Shown here piece by piece: positions 40,535-51,116 of a DNA stretch of 64,000 nt. The position numbers and the translations under genes are program-made. The notes under the pieces are model-generated. The model ran no database searches and was not told where the DNA came from. It was given only the letters and a program-made list of their open reading frames with translations. The first letter of the stretch is position 1, and every line of letters begins with the position of its first letter. Location of the stretch: the NCBI RefSeq assembly GCF_008831305.1, contig NZ_ML708612.1, positions 124,001 through 188,000 of the forward strand, in the 5' to 3' direction. The stretch is from Kocuria coralli (GTDB taxonomy: Bacteria; Actinomycetota; Actinomycetes; Actinomycetales; Micrococcaceae).

Positions 40535-43072
40535 TCAGATCACGATGTTGACGAGTTTCGGTGCCCGCACGATCACCTTGCGGACCGGCGACTCCCCGAT
40601 GATCCCGAGGATGACCTGGCTGGACAGGGCGCGCTCTTCGAGGTCTCCGTCGGTGATGTCCACGGGGACCTCAAGGCGGTCCTTGACCTTGCCCTTGATC
40701 TGCACGACCGCGGTGACGGTGTCGTCCACCAGCAGGGACTCGTCGACCTCCGGCCAGCCGGCATGGAGCACTGCGCCTTCGTGGCCCAGGACGTGCCACA
40801 TGTCCTCGGCCGTGTACGGCGCCACGAGGGACAGCAGCACGGCAACGGCTTCCGTGCCCTCGCGTACGGCGGGATCGGCGGCACCGGGTCCCGAGTCGAT
40901 CGCCTTGCGCAGCGCGTTGACCAGTTCCATGGTCTTGGCGATCACCACGTTGAACTTGTGGTTGTCGAGGGCGCTAGCGGCATCGGCGATGGCGCGATGG
41001 GTCGCCTGGCGCACGGCCACGTCCCCGGTCGAGGGATCGAGGCCCGGCACGGAGGCGACGTCCTGGGCCAGGCGCCATGCCCGGGCGAGGAAGCGCTGCG
41101 CACCCGCCGGGGACACGTCAGCCCAGTCCACGTCGTCCTCCGGCGGGGAGGCGAAGACCATGGTCAGGCGCACCGCGTCCACGCCGAACTCGTCGAGCTG
41201 CTCGCCGAGGTCGACGCCGTTGCCCAGCGACTTGGACATCGCCTTGCCACCGTTGAGGACCTGGCCCTGGTTGAGCAGCCGCTCGAAGGGCTCGGTGTGC
41301 TCGATGAGGCCCATGTCATGGACCACCTTGGTGAAGAACCGGGCGTAGAGCAGGTGCAGGATCGCATGCTCCACACCGCCCACGTACTGATCGACCTGGC
41401 CCCATCGCCGGACGGCGCCGGGGTCGAAGGCCGCGTCGTCGTCGTTGGGCGAGACGAACCGCAGGAAGTACCAGGAGGAGTCCACGAAGGTGTCCATGGT
41501 GTCCGTATCGCGTCGCGCGGCGCCACCGCACGTGGGGCAGGCGACCTCGACCCAGGAGGTGGCTGCGGCCAGCGGGGACTGGCCCTTGGGCGCCAGCTGC
41601 TCACCGCGCAGGTCGTCCGGCAACCGCACCGGCAGCTGCTCCTCGGGAACGGGCACCTCACCGCAGGCCTCGCAGTGGATGATCGGGATGGGCGCACCCC
41701 AGAAACGCTGCCGGGACAGGAGCCAGTCGCGCAGGCGGTAGTTCACGGTGGCCTCACCGGTGCCCGCGCCCTCGACGATCTCGATCGCCTTGGCGATCGC
41801 CTCGGCCTTGCTCAGCCCGTCCAGGGGGCCCGAGTTGATCAGCGAGCCCTCCCCGGCGGTGGCCACGCCGGTCTCCGCGGGGTCCTCCCCCGCGGTGTCC
41901 ACGACCACCCGGACCGGCAGATCGAACGTCCGGGCGAAGTCCAGGTCGCGCTGATCGTGCGCCGGGACCGCCATGATGGCCCCGGTCCCGTAGTCGGAGA
42001 GCACGTAGTCGGCGGCCCACACGGGCAGCTTCTCCCCGTTGAGCGGGTTGACCGCGTAACGCCCCAGGAAGACGCCGGTCTTCTCGCGCTCGGTGGACTG
42101 CCTCTCGATGTCCGACAGCGCCTTGACCTGCTCGCGGTAGGCCGCCAGTTCGGCCGCCTTCTCCGGCGCCACGAGCTCCTGGGCAAGATCAGCGTCGGCG
42201 GCCACCACGAAGAAGGTCGCCCCGTACAGCGTGTCCGGACGGGTGGTGAACACCGTGACATCGCGCTCCGAGACCGCCCCGGCGCCACCGGCCGAGTCGG
42301 TGCCCTCGACCGAGTCCGCGCCCTCGATCGTGAAGGTCACGTGCGCGCCCTGGGAACGGCCGATCCAGTTGCGCTGCATGGCCAGCACGCGCTCCGGCCA
42401 CTTTCCCTCGAGCTGCTCCATGTCATCGAGCAGTCGGTCCGCGTAGTCGGTGATCCGGAAGTACCACTGGTTCAGGGCCTTCTTGGTCACCGGGGTGTGG
42501 CAGCGTTCGCAGGCGCCGTCGACCACCTGCTCGTTGGCCAGCACGGTCTGGTCCTTGGGGCACCAGTTGACCGGGGAGTTCTTCCGGTAGGCCAAGCCCC
42601 GGTTGTAGAACTGCAGGAACAGCCACTGCGTCCACCGGTAGTACTCCGGATCCGAGGTGTGCAGCTCGCGGTCCCAGTCCACGGCGATGGCGTAGCGCTT
42701 GAACGAGGCCTTCTGGGTCTCGATGTTCTTGTAGGTCCATTCGGCGGGGTGCGCGTTGCGCTTGATCGCGGCGTTCTCGGCCGGCAGGCCGAAGGAGTCC
42801 CAGCCGATCGGATGCATGACGTCGAAGCCGCGCTGCTGCCAGTACCGCGCGACCACGTCGCCCATGGCGAAGGCCTCCGCGTGTCCCATGTGAAGGTCAC
42901 CGGAAGGGTAGGGGAACATGTCGAGCACGTAGCGACGGGGTTTGGAGCCGTCGTCGAGCGGGCGGAAGACCCCCTGCTCCTGCCACCAGTCGCCCCAGCG
43001 GGCCTCGAGCTCCTGGGCATCCCACACCTGTGCCGTGGTCCCGGGTCCGGTGTTCTCCTGCTGCGTGCTCAC
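40535..43072 (-). CDS. leuS: Leucyl-tRNA synthetase
   Basis: 845 aa from a GTG at 43072 (GAAGGCGAGG upstream); the frame is open to 43144. Class I signatures are the HIGH variant [13 protein letters not shown] and KMSKS as [13 protein letters not shown]. The CP1 editing domain with its [12 protein letters not shown] threonine-rich region and the zinc-type CERCHTPV pair are present. It charges tRNA-Leu in the cytoplasm. There is no T-box in the upstream gap, which is shared with a divergent hydrolase. Confidence 0.97.
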   Translation of the reverse strand: MSTQQENTGPGTTAQVWDAQELEARWGDWWQEQGVFRPLDDGSKPRRYVLDMFPYPSGDLHMGHAEAFAMGDVVARYWQQRGFDVMHPIGWDSFGLPAENAAIKRNAHPAEWTYKNIETQKASFKRYAIAVDWDRELHTSDPEYYRWTQWLFLQFYNRGLAYRKNSPVNWCPKDQTVLANEQVVDGACERCHTPVTKKALNQWYFRITDYADRLLDDMEQLEGKWPERVLAMQRNWIGRSQGAHVTFTIEGADSVEGTDSAGGAGAVSERDVTVFTTRPDTLYGATFFVVAADADLAQELVAPEKAAELAAYREQVKALSDIERQSTEREKTGVFLGRYAVNPLNGEKLPVWAADYVLSDYGTGAIMAVPAHDQRDLDFARTFDLPVRVVVDTAGEDPAETGVATAGEGSLINSGPLDGLSKAEAIAKAIEIVEGAGTGEATVNYRLRDWLLSRQRFWGAPIPIIHCEACGEVPVPEEQLPVRLPDDLRGEQLAPKGQSPLAAATSWVEVACPTCGGAARRDTDTMDTFVDSSWYFLRFVSPNDDDAAFDPGAVRRWGQVDQYVGGVEHAILHLLYARFFTKVVHDMGLIEHTEPFERLLNQGQVLNGGKAMSKSLGNGVDLGEQLDEFGVDAVRLTMVFASPPEDDVDWADVSPAGAQRFLARAWRLAQDVASVPGLDPSTGDVAVRQATHRAIADAASALDNHKFNVVIAKTMELVNALRKAIDSGPGAADPAVREGTEAVAVLLSLVAPYTAEDMWHVLGHEGAVLHAGWPEVDESLLVDDTVTAVVQIKGKVKDRLEVPVDITDGDLEERALSSQVILGIIGESPVRKVIVRAPKLVNIVI

Positions 43073-43340
43073 GTGCCTCGCCTTCAAGCTGTGACGGTGG
43101 TCTTCGGTCATCTCCCCGGACGGACGCGCCTGGTACGCGGACACGAGCGGGATGACCGCGCCAGTCTAGCCGGATCGGGCGCGCCCGGTCGCCCGGTGTG
43201 CGCCGGGCCATGCGGAACCGCGGCCCGCCGGTCGTGCCCGCACCCCGGCCGGCGTTGACGGGGGTCTCGGCCAGGACGAGAGTCGTGGAAAGGGTCGTAG
43301 ACTTGGCGCGAACTCATCCGACGACGTGCGAGAGGAACCC

Positions 43341-44360
43341 ATGCTGGAAAACCCCCGGGCCGAACGGCGCAGTATGCGCATGGACGGTTACAAGGTCCGG
43401 TACTGGTTCTACGACGTCGACACCACCCGCAAGCCGCTGGTGGTCATGGTGCATGGCTTCCGGGGCGACCACCACGGCCTCCAGCTGATCGCCGATGCGC
43501 TGCGCGACCGCTACCACGTGGTGATTCCCGACCTTCCCGGCTTCGGCCGCTCCGAGGCGTTCCCCGCCGATCAGGGCGAGCGCAGCCTGCACAACGTGGC
43601 CAACTACGTCGCTTTCCTGCGCGAGTTCATCGAGCGGCTCACGGACGGGGCGATCCATCCGGACGCGGACCATGGCATCGCCCTGCTGGGGCATTCGTTC
43701 GGGTCCGTCGTCGCCGCGCACTTGGCCGCCGACTACCCGGCCATGGTGCAGCGCCTGATCCTGGTCAATCCCATCAGCGAGCCGGCCCTCGCCGGCGACC
43801 GGGTGCTGGCGTCGCAAGTGGCGGACACCTATTACTCGCTGAGCCGGAAACTGCCCTTCGGGCTCGGCGACAGGCTGCTGCGCAGCGACATGGTCGCGGA
43901 CATCATGAGCCGGGAGATGACCACCACGGAGGATCCCGAGCTGCGCGAGTACATCGTCAACCAGCACCGGGCCTACTTCAACAGCTACGCCGAGAGGCGG
44001 GTGATCACGGAGGCCTACCTCTCGTCCACGTCGCGCACCGTCGCCGAGGTGGCTCCCCTGCTCAAGATGCCGGTGCTGCTGATCACCGGTGGCAAGGACC
44101 CCATGGGCTCCCCGCGGAGCCAGCGGAGGATGGCGAACTGGATCACGCGGCGCCGGGAGGAGGCTTTCCCCGAGGTCGGGCACCTGATCCACTACGAGAA
44201 GGCCTACGAGACCGCCCACCTGGTCGACGAGTTCCTGACCGGGCCCGCCCCGGACCCCGTCGAGATCCACGAAGAGCTGCCCAGCCTGGACACGGCCAAG
44301 CCCAACACCTCCCAGCTGACGCAGCTCCTGCCCGTGGTCAAGCGCCGCAGAGACGGCTGA
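43341..44360 (+). CDS. Alpha/beta hydrolase
   Basis: 339 aa from ATG 43341 (GAGAGGA upstream); a GTG at 43326 would add five residues. The fold is shown by VVMVHGFRGDHHGLQLIADAL, the nucleophile elbow LLGHSFGSVVAAHLAADYP, and the late Asp/His region LLITGGKDPMGSP and EVGHLIHYEKAYETA. It is followed 1 nt later by a glycosyltransferase, so the two are co-transcribed; a cell-envelope role is possible. Substrate unknown. TAGACT (43299-43304) may be its -10 element. Confidence 0.9.
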   Translation: MLENPRAERRSMRMDGYKVRYWFYDVDTTRKPLVVMVHGFRGDHHGLQLIADALRDRYHVVIPDLPGFGRSEAFPADQGERSLHNVANYVAFLREFIERLTDGAIHPDADHGIALLGHSFGSVVAAHLAADYPAMVQRLILVNPISEPALAGDRVLASQVADTYYSLSRKLPFGLGDRLLRSDMVADIMSREMTTTEDPELREYIVNQHRAYFNSYAERRVITEAYLSSTSRTVAEVAPLLKMPVLLITGGKDPMGSPRSQRRMANWITRRREEAFPEVGHLIHYEKAYETAHLVDEFLTGPAPDPVEIHEELPSLDTAKPNTSQLTQLLPVVKRRRDG

Positions 44361-44361
44361 G

Positions 44362-45552
44362 ATGGCCTCCGGTCAGGCACCCACCCGGCTGGTGATCGAC
44401 GCTCGATACGTACGGGTGGGCCGTCACGACGGCATCTCCCGGTACACCGCGGGCCTGTGCCTGGGACTGTCGCGGGTGCTGGCCTCCCGCCCCGGCGTCA
44501 ATAGCCCCGTCCATACCGGCCTCCACACCGGTCTCCACACCGCTGTCGGAACCGACGTCGACGTCGAGCTGATGATCTCCGACGAGCGCCAGCTGGAGCA
44601 CCTCCCGGACTTCCGGTGGTTCCTCGGCCCGGACCCCGTGTCCGCAGGGGAGGTCCTCACGGGCCGGGTGCTGAACAGGCGCGGAGCCGACGTGGTGTTC
44701 TCCCCGATGCAGACCATGGGCGCCTTCAACCGGCGATTCGGGCTGATCCTCACGCTGCACGACCTGATCTACTACGACCACCCCGCTCCCCCCGGCGACC
44801 TTCCCGCCCCCGTCCGGGCCGGATGGCGGCTATTCCACAAAGCCCTGTGGCCCCAGCGGATGGCGCTGAACCGCGCGGACGCGGTGGTGACGGTCTCCCA
44901 GACCTCCGCGGACGGCATCCGGGAGCGCCGCCTGACCGACCGCCCGCTGTTCGTGGTGCCCAACGCGGCCGACCCGGCCGAGGTCTCCGCCCCCGACGAC
45001 GCTCTTTCCCGCCGGGAGGACCGGACCGGAAAGCTCGTCTATATGGGCTCGTTCATGCCGTACAAGGACGTCGAGACCCTGGTCAGGGCGGCTGCCCTGC
45101 TTCCCGGATACGAGTTCCACCTCGTCTCCAGGATCTCGCCGCAGCGCCGCCTCGAGCTGGAGAGCGCGGCCCCCGGCGCACGGCTGGTCTTCCACGACGG
45201 TCTCAGCGACGACGACTACCGCACGCTCCTGCACGAGGCCACGGCCCTGGTGCACGCGTCCCGCGCCGAAGGATACGGGCTGCCGCTCATGGAGGCACTG
45301 TGCGCCGGAACCCCGGTCGTCTGCACCGACATCCCGATCTTCCACGAAGTCTGCCGACGGGCCGCCCTGTACGTCCCCGCGGGCGATGCGCAGGGCTTCG
45401 CCGCCGCCGTCCGTTCCCTCGAGGAACCACGGGTGGCCCGGGCACTCATCACCGACGGGCTCGATCTGGCCCGGCGTTCGTCGTGGGAGCAGTCAGCCCT
45501 GGACCTGCTGGCGGTCGTGGCCCAGGTGGCGAGCAAGATACCAAGCGCCTGA
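44362..45552 (+). CDS. GT4-family glycosyltransferase
   Basis: 396 aa. It has the GT-B layout: N-terminal acceptor domain starting LVIDARYVRVGRHDGISRYTAGL and C-terminal donor domain with GKLVYMGSFMPYKDVETLVRAAALLPG and the donor motif ASRAEGYGLPLMEALCAGTPVVCTD. It transfers an activated sugar to an unknown acceptor, probably for an envelope glycan or glycolipid. A short tandem TGLHTGLHT repeat interrupts the N-terminal domain. It follows the hydrolase by one nucleotide. Confidence 0.92.
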   Translation: MASGQAPTRLVIDARYVRVGRHDGISRYTAGLCLGLSRVLASRPGVNSPVHTGLHTGLHTAVGTDVDVELMISDERQLEHLPDFRWFLGPDPVSAGEVLTGRVLNRRGADVVFSPMQTMGAFNRRFGLILTLHDLIYYDHPAPPGDLPAPVRAGWRLFHKALWPQRMALNRADAVVTVSQTSADGIRERRLTDRPLFVVPNAADPAEVSAPDDALSRREDRTGKLVYMGSFMPYKDVETLVRAAALLPGYEFHLVSRISPQRRLELESAAPGARLVFHDGLSDDDYRTLLHEATALVHASRAEGYGLPLMEALCAGTPVVCTDIPIFHEVCRRAALYVPAGDAQGFAAAVRSLEEPRVARALITDGLDLARRSSWEQSALDLLAVVAQVASKIPSA

Positions 45553-45595
45553 GAGGCCCTCGGGTCACGACCCTGTCATCCCTGTCATCGCCGCC

Positions 45596-47935
45596 TCACA
45601 AGAGGTCGGCGATATCGCAGCGCACCTGCACCACCCCGAACCGGCGCAGGGCGGAGGCCTCCGCCCTGGCCGACCGGAGCCTGGCGGTGACCTCGGCGGC
45701 CATCGCGTAGCCGAAGAACAGCAGGACGCGGTGCTCCGCCCGGGAGCCTGGACTGCCCGGCGTCATGCCGTCATCCCCCAGCTGCTCCCCCGCCTCCGTC
45801 CGTCGCGCACGTCCCCGTGGTCCGGGAAGATCCGAGTCCTCCACGGGGGCCGGGCCGATGACCCGCACATCCGGGGGAAGCTGGGCAAGGTCGAGGAAGT
45901 CATGCAGCGCCCCCAGCTCGCCCGTCAACGCCGCCGAGCGGACGGCCGGGGGCAGCTGCAGTACGCGCCGTTCCGCCAGTTCGTTGCGCGCATGGCCGGC
46001 CGGATCCCAGCGCACCAGCGTGTTGACGGCGCGCTCGTGCTCAGAGGTCACCACGACCGTTCCGCCGTCGTGCCCCGCCCGGACCAGCGAGACCGCATCG
46101 AACCAGCGCCGCAGCGTCTCCTCCTCGGCGCGCAGGCCGGGCCGGGAGAGCATCCGGTCGCCGTCGAGCAGCAGGGCGGCGGCGTAGCGGCCCTCCGCCC
46201 ACGGCTCCGCGCCGGGGGTGGCCACGACCAGGGCCGGCTCGGCCTTCACGCTGCGCCGGATCGTATCGCCGGAGGAGGCGATCACCGGCACCTGGGGGAA
46301 GGCCCTTCCGAGCTCCTCCGCCGTGCGCTGGGAGCCGACCGCCGACATCCTCCAGCGCGGATGGTGGCACACCGGGCAGGACCAGGCCATGGCCTCCCGC
46401 CCGCACCACCCGCACGATGGCTGCCGCCCGTGCGCCAGGACGGTCAGCGGTCCCTCGCACGCGGTGCAGCGCGCCGGGGTCCTGCACCGCTCGCACGCGA
46501 TGGCCGGTGCGTATCCCGCGCGCGCGACCTGGATCAGCACGGGCCCGATCCGCAGGGCGTCCCGCGCCACCCGGAAGGCCGTCTCCGGGAGCCGTGCCCG
46601 GCCCGCGAGTGAATCGCGTTGCTGGTGCCAGGAGTCGGAGGTCGCCACGATCCGCGGCATGCTGGCCCGGAGGAGGTCACGGGGCGGCCGGACCGGCCGG
46701 GCCCATCCGGTGTCCACGAGCCGCTGGGCCTCCGGGGTGACGGTCTGACCCGCGATCAGTACCGCCAGGTGCTCGTGCTCGGCCCGCAGGAGCGCCACAT
46801 CTCGGGCGTGGTGATAAGGAGCGCGCTGCTCGATCAGGTTGCCGTCGCCGTCGTCGAGCACCACGATCAGCCCGGGGTCGCGCACGGGTGCCCAGACCGC
46901 CGGGCGGGTCCCCAGGACGACGGTGCGGCGGCCCTCGAGGAGCTGGACGAAAGCGCGGTAGCGCGGCGTCGGCTTGTCGTCGCTGTGCAGCCGCGCCACG
47001 ACGCCGTCCGGAAGCAGCCGCTCGACCCTCTCCTGGAGGCGATCCAGCATCTTGCCGTCGGGCACCACGATAATCGCGCCCCGCCCCGCCGCGTGCGTCA
47101 CCGCGACGGCGACGGCCACGAGGTCCAGCCGGTCGTGCTCCGCGTGCGAGGGCAGGGCCTGCAGCACGGCGCGGACCGGCTCGCCCGCCGCGAGGGCCCC
47201 GATCACCTCGGGGCCGTTGTCGTACCGTTCCCACGCCCGGGTGTCGACCGGAGCGGACGTGGCAGGGCCAGGCTGCCCGGACGGAAGGGGCTCGGCGGGG
47301 GCTTTCTCGGGGTCCCCCGTCAGGTCTTGCGCAGCGTCTGCCTCCAGAGCGGGCGCAGCGTCTTCCGACGGGTCCTTCGCCGCGTCTTTCCCGGCGTCCT
47401 TGTCCTCAGCCGCCCGCGCCTTGAGCGCCTGCTTCTCGACGGAGGCCACGCGCGGCGGCACCGCGGCTCGCAGCACATCGGCCACCACTCCCGCGCTGCG
47501 GGCGGCCACGAGCCGTGCCACCGCCAGGGTGCCCGGCGTCAGCACGGCCAAGCCCGACTGCACCCGGATCAGAGGCTGCAGCCGGTCCCTGGGGACCTCG
47601 GTGTCCGCGGTCCGCTCGATCAGCCAGCCCTGGAGCCGCTGGCCGCCGAACCGGACCCGCACGCGAGTTCCCGGCTGTGCCTCCTCCGCCAGGTCCCTGG
47701 GCACCCCGTAGTCGAAGAGCCGGTCCAGATGCGGCACGTGCGATTCGAGCAGGACCCGGGCCACGGGGCTCTCCCCCGCCAGGTAGGCCGGCGTGTGGTC
47801 GTGCCCGGTACCGTCCCGGGGACCACCGGGCGAATCCTTCGACGAGGTTCTTCTCGAGCGCGGAAGGTGCGGCAGGTCGATCAGCTCGAGCTGCTCGGGG
47901 TCCGCCTCGTGCGGGTTGCCGGGTTCCGGGCTCAT
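45596..47935 (-). CDS. priA: Primosomal protein N' (PriA), actinobacterial form
   Basis: 779 aa from ATG 47935, 11 nt after the metK stop. The N-terminal 3'-OH-binding domain (ARVLLESHVPHLDRLFDYGVPRDLAEEAQPGTRVRVRFGGQRLQGWLIERTAD) and the zinc cluster (CERCRTPARCTACEGPL ... CGWCGREAMAWSCPVCHHPRWRM) are conserved. The expected GxGKT Walker A is absent: the region reads AAGRGAIIVVPDGKMLDRLQ. This agrees with actinobacterial PriA being a helicase-dead loader. An acidic/Ala insert (AEDKDAGKDAAKDPSEDAAP) follows the N-terminal domain. Confidence 0.92.
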   Translation of the reverse strand: MSPEPGNPHEADPEQLELIDLPHLPRSRRTSSKDSPGGPRDGTGHDHTPAYLAGESPVARVLLESHVPHLDRLFDYGVPRDLAEEAQPGTRVRVRFGGQRLQGWLIERTADTEVPRDRLQPLIRVQSGLAVLTPGTLAVARLVAARSAGVVADVLRAAVPPRVASVEKQALKARAAEDKDAGKDAAKDPSEDAAPALEADAAQDLTGDPEKAPAEPLPSGQPGPATSAPVDTRAWERYDNGPEVIGALAAGEPVRAVLQALPSHAEHDRLDLVAVAVAVTHAAGRGAIIVVPDGKMLDRLQERVERLLPDGVVARLHSDDKPTPRYRAFVQLLEGRRTVVLGTRPAVWAPVRDPGLIVVLDDGDGNLIEQRAPYHHARDVALLRAEHEHLAVLIAGQTVTPEAQRLVDTGWARPVRPPRDLLRASMPRIVATSDSWHQQRDSLAGRARLPETAFRVARDALRIGPVLIQVARAGYAPAIACERCRTPARCTACEGPLTVLAHGRQPSCGWCGREAMAWSCPVCHHPRWRMSAVGSQRTAEELGRAFPQVPVIASSGDTIRRSVKAEPALVVATPGAEPWAEGRYAAALLLDGDRMLSRPGLRAEEETLRRWFDAVSLVRAGHDGGTVVVTSEHERAVNTLVRWDPAGHARNELAERRVLQLPPAVRSAALTGELGALHDFLDLAQLPPDVRVIGPAPVEDSDLPGPRGRARRTEAGEQLGDDGMTPGSPGSRAEHRVLLFFGYAMAAEVTARLRSARAEASALRRFGVVQVRCDIADLL

Positions 47936-47946
47936 GTCCCCGCTGA

Positions 47947-49218
47947 TCAGGCGCCCACGGCTGCCCGCAGCGCCTCGACCCGGTCGGTCCGCTCCCACGT
48001 GAAGTCGGGATCGTTGCGGCCGAAGTGGCCTCCGGCGGCGGTCTTGGCGTAGATCGGCCGCTTGAGGTCCAGCTCTTCGATGATCGCCAGGGGGCGCAGG
48101 TCGAAGACCTCCAGGACCGCCTTCTCGATCGCCACCGGATCCACTGTCGCCGACCCGAAGGTGTCCACGTAGACCCCGACCGGACGGGCCTTGCCGATGG
48201 CGTAGGCCACCTGGGCCTCGGCGCGGTCGGCCAGGCCCGCCGCGACGATGTTCTTGGCCACCCAGCGCATCGCGTAGGCGGCGGAGCGGTCCACCTTGGA
48301 CGGGTCCTTGCCCGAGAAGGCGCCCCCGCCGTGGCGGGCCATGCCCCCGTAGGTGTCCACGATGATCTTCCGGCCCGTCAGTCCCGCATCGCCCACCGGC
48401 CCGCCGGTGATGAAGTTCCCGGCCGGGTTGATGATGACCTTGACCCCGGAGATATCCAGCCCGGTCTCCTCGAGAACCGGCTGGATCACCGAGGCCCGTA
48501 CGTCGTCGCGCAGCTGCTCGAGCTCGTAGGACTCGGCATGCTGGGCGGAGACCACCACGGTGTCGACGGCCACGGGCTTCATCCCGTCGTAGCGCAACGT
48601 CACCTGGGTCTTGCCGTCGGGCCGCAGCTCCGGGAGGATCGCGGTCTTCCGGACCCGTGTCAGCTGCTCCGAGAGCCGGTGCGCCCAGTGGATGGGCGCC
48701 GGCATCAGGGCCTCGGTCTCGTTGGAGGCGTAGCCGAACATGATGCCCTGATCGCCGGCGCCCTGGGCATCGCGCGGGTCCGCCGCGGTGCCCTCCCGGC
48801 TCTCCAGGGAGGTGAAGACGCCGTCGTAGATCTCGGGGGACTGCTCGCCGACGGAGATGGAGACGCCGCAGTACTTGCCGTCGAAGCCCTGCACCGAGGA
48901 GTTGTACCCGATGTCGAGGATGGTCTTGCGCACGATCGAGGGGATCTCGACGTAGCCCCTGGACTTCACCTCACCGGCCACGTGCACGAGCCCCGTGGTC
49001 GCGAGGGTCTCCACGGCCACGGAGGAATCGGGATCGCTGCGCAGCAGGGAGTCCAGGATGGAATCGGAGATGCGGTCGCAGATCTTGTCCGGATGGCCCT
49101 CGGTGACGGACTCGGAGGTGAACAGGCTGGAGCCGCCCACCGGGGTGTTGCCCCGGGCGGCGGCAGCCCGGCCGCCGCGGCGAGGCGCTGAGGATGAGGA
49201 AACAGGGGTCGAAGTCAC
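47947..49218 (-). CDS. metK: S-adenosylmethionine synthetase
   Basis: 423 aa from GTG 49218. Conserved blocks are [96 protein letters not shown]. It makes SAM from ATP and methionine. A 31-residue Ser/Arg/Ala extension precedes the catalytic core. No ribosome site precedes the start; TACTCT lies 7 nt before it, so the transcript may be leaderless. TTG 49224 is an alternative. Confidence 0.96.
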   Translation of the reverse strand: MTSTPVSSSSAPRRGGRAAAARGNTPVGGSSLFTSESVTEGHPDKICDRISDSILDSLLRSDPDSSVAVETLATTGLVHVAGEVKSRGYVEIPSIVRKTILDIGYNSSVQGFDGKYCGVSISVGEQSPEIYDGVFTSLESREGTAADPRDAQGAGDQGIMFGYASNETEALMPAPIHWAHRLSEQLTRVRKTAILPELRPDGKTQVTLRYDGMKPVAVDTVVVSAQHAESYELEQLRDDVRASVIQPVLEETGLDISGVKVIINPAGNFITGGPVGDAGLTGRKIIVDTYGGMARHGGGAFSGKDPSKVDRSAAYAMRWVAKNIVAAGLADRAEAQVAYAIGKARPVGVYVDTFGSATVDPVAIEKAVLEVFDLRPLAIIEELDLKRPIYAKTAAGGHFGRNDPDFTWERTDRVEALRAAVGA

Positions 49219-49294
49219 GCCCAACAGAGTACCGTCCGTCCGGCATTTCGGACTGCTTCCCGGGCCGAAGGCTCAACCCCGGCGGAGGAGGGCC

Positions 49295-50551
49295 TCAGCG
49301 CCTGTGATCGATCAGCTGCGCTATCGCCTGGGTCAGGGCGGCGGCGACGTCGTCCTTGGAGCCCTCCACGGTGCGATCGGGCGATCCGTCGGCGGCGAGA
49401 ACGGTGACCTTGGTCGTGTCCTGGCCGAAGACCAGGTCGCGGCCCACCTGGTTCACGCACAGGAGGTCGCAGCCCTTGCGCTCGAGCTTCGCCCGGCCGA
49501 AGTCCAGAGGATCGGTCCGGGCGTCGCCGGTCTCAGCGGCGAAGCCCACGATCACCTGGGTATCGCCGGTCAGGTCTCGTCGCTCGACGAGGCCGCGCAG
49601 GATATCGGGATTGCGCACCAGGCGGATCACCGGGGCGTCGTCGGGGTCGGCGGTCTTCTTGATCTTGGACTCGGCGACCTCGGCGGGCCGGAAATCGGCG
49701 ACGGCCGCCGTCATCACGATGACGTCGGCCTGCTCGGCCCGGCGCGCCATGGCGTCTTCCAGCTCCTGCGCCGAGCCCGCCCGGTGCACGCTGAACCGCG
49801 GTGACGAGGCCGTGGCGGCCTGCTCCTGCGGGAGGATCAGATCCACGTGCGCAGCCACCAGATCGACGTCGGCACCGGCCTCATGGAGGGCCTTCGCGAC
49901 AGCCACGCCCTGTTTGCCCGAGGACCGGTTGCCCAGGTACCGCACCGGGTCCAGCGGCTCCTGGGTCCCGCCGGCGGACACGAGGGCGCGCACTCCCGCC
50001 AGAGGGAGAGCTTCGGAGGAGGCCGCGGGAGGCATCAGGCCCAGCGCCGCGTCACGGATGATCTCGGGTTCCGGCAGGCGCCCCGGCCCCGAGTCCTTGC
50101 CCGTCAGGCGCCCGTCGGCCGGTTCCAGCACGGTATGACCATGACGGCGCAGCGTGGCCACGTTCTCCTGGACGGCCGCGTTGAGCCACATCTCGGTATG
50201 CATCGCAGGGGCGAAGAGCACCGGTGCGCGGGTGGCCAGCAGCGTCGTGGTCAGCAGATCGTCGGCATGTCCGTGGGCCGCCCGGGCCAGCAGGTCGGCC
50301 GTGGCGGGGGCGATCACCACGAGATCGGCGGCCTGGCCCTGCCCCACGTGGTTCACCGCGGGGACGCGGTCGAAGACCTCCGTGGTGACCTCCTCGCCGG
50401 ACAGCGCCTCCCAGGTCGCGGCTCCGACGAATTCGAGCGCGGAGCGCGTGGGGATGGGGACCACGTGGTGCCCGGCTTCGGAGAAAAGGCGAAGGAGCAT
50501 CGCCGCCTTGTACGCGGCAATGCCCCCTCCGACGCCCAGAACGATGCGCAT
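49295..50551 (-). CDS. coaBC: Bifunctional phosphopantothenoylcysteine decarboxylase/synthetase
   Basis: 418 aa from ATG 50551; the frame upstream of this overlaps rpoZ and is spurious. The CoaC part has RIVLGVGGGIAAYKAAMLLR, the flavin-site PAMHTEMWLNAAVQENV and the substrate-recognition clamp. The CoaB part has GVRALVSAGGTQEPLDPVRYLGNRSSGKQGVAVA and KIKKTADPDDAPVIRLVRNPDIL. It performs two consecutive steps of coenzyme A synthesis. It lies 22 nt after rpoZ in the gmk-rpoZ-coaBC-metK-priA run. Confidence 0.96.
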   Translation of the reverse strand: MRIVLGVGGGIAAYKAAMLLRLFSEAGHHVVPIPTRSALEFVGAATWEALSGEEVTTEVFDRVPAVNHVGQGQAADLVVIAPATADLLARAAHGHADDLLTTTLLATRAPVLFAPAMHTEMWLNAAVQENVATLRRHGHTVLEPADGRLTGKDSGPGRLPEPEIIRDAALGLMPPAASSEALPLAGVRALVSAGGTQEPLDPVRYLGNRSSGKQGVAVAKALHEAGADVDLVAAHVDLILPQEQAATASSPRFSVHRAGSAQELEDAMARRAEQADVIVMTAAVADFRPAEVAESKIKKTADPDDAPVIRLVRNPDILRGLVERRDLTGDTQVIVGFAAETGDARTDPLDFGRAKLERKGCDLLCVNQVGRDLVFGQDTTKVTVLAADGSPDRTVEGSKDDVAAALTQAIAQLIDHRR

Positions 50552-50573
50552 GGCCTTCGAAGCCGCGTCGTCG

Positions 50574-51077
50574 TTACAGGTCCTGGCTGTCGACGTCGGC
50601 CTGCTCCTCGGCGGCCTCGGTCTCCGGTGCGAGGTTCTCCACCGGAACGTCGGCGCCCTCTTCGGTGGTCGCCGTCGCGTCCACGTCCTCCGCCACCAGA
50701 GGGGTGTCGGAGAAGACCATGGAGGAGTCCAGATCCGATTCGCTGCCGAAGAAGTCCCCGCCGTAGAAGTCGGTGGCGCCAGCCTCGGTCTCGGCGACCA
50801 GCTGCCCGTTCTCGGAGAATCCTGCGGCCTCCACGGGCGTGGACTCGATGAGGCCCTCGTCGATCTCACGCAGGGAGACGGAGAGGGTCTTCTCGTTCAG
50901 CTCGACGTCGACCAGCGGGCCGACGTACTCGAAGAGACCCTCGTGCAGCTGCGAGTAGTAGGCATTGATCTGGCGCGCCCGGCGGGCGGCGAAGATGACC
51001 AGTCCGTACTTGGAGTCGGACTTGGTCAAGAGCCGATCGACCGGCGGTTCGATGATGCCCTGGTTCTGGATGGACAA
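50574..51077 (-). CDS. rpoZ: RNA polymerase omega subunit with long acidic tail
   Basis: 167 aa from TTG 51077 (GGGAG eight nucleotides upstream). The core is standard omega: [38 protein letters not shown]. After about residue 90 an acidic tail of ~75 residues ([23 protein letters not shown] ... [14 protein letters not shown]) exceeds the usual ~90-110 aa length. Omega helps assemble beta-prime into RNA polymerase. Confidence 0.94.
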   Translation of the reverse strand: MSIQNQGIIEPPVDRLLTKSDSKYGLVIFAARRARQINAYYSQLHEGLFEYVGPLVDVELNEKTLSVSLREIDEGLIESTPVEAAGFSENGQLVAETEAGATDFYGGDFFGSESDLDSSMVFSDTPLVAEDVDATATTEEGADVPVENLAPETEAAEEQADVDSQDL

Positions 51078-51116
51078 AAGATTGCTCCCAACGATGTGGA
51101 TGTCTGTGTGCGGCTC

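Noticed and set aside
40205-43258. 1017-codon plus-strand frame opposite leuS
   Set aside because: Antisense shadow of leuS without domain content.
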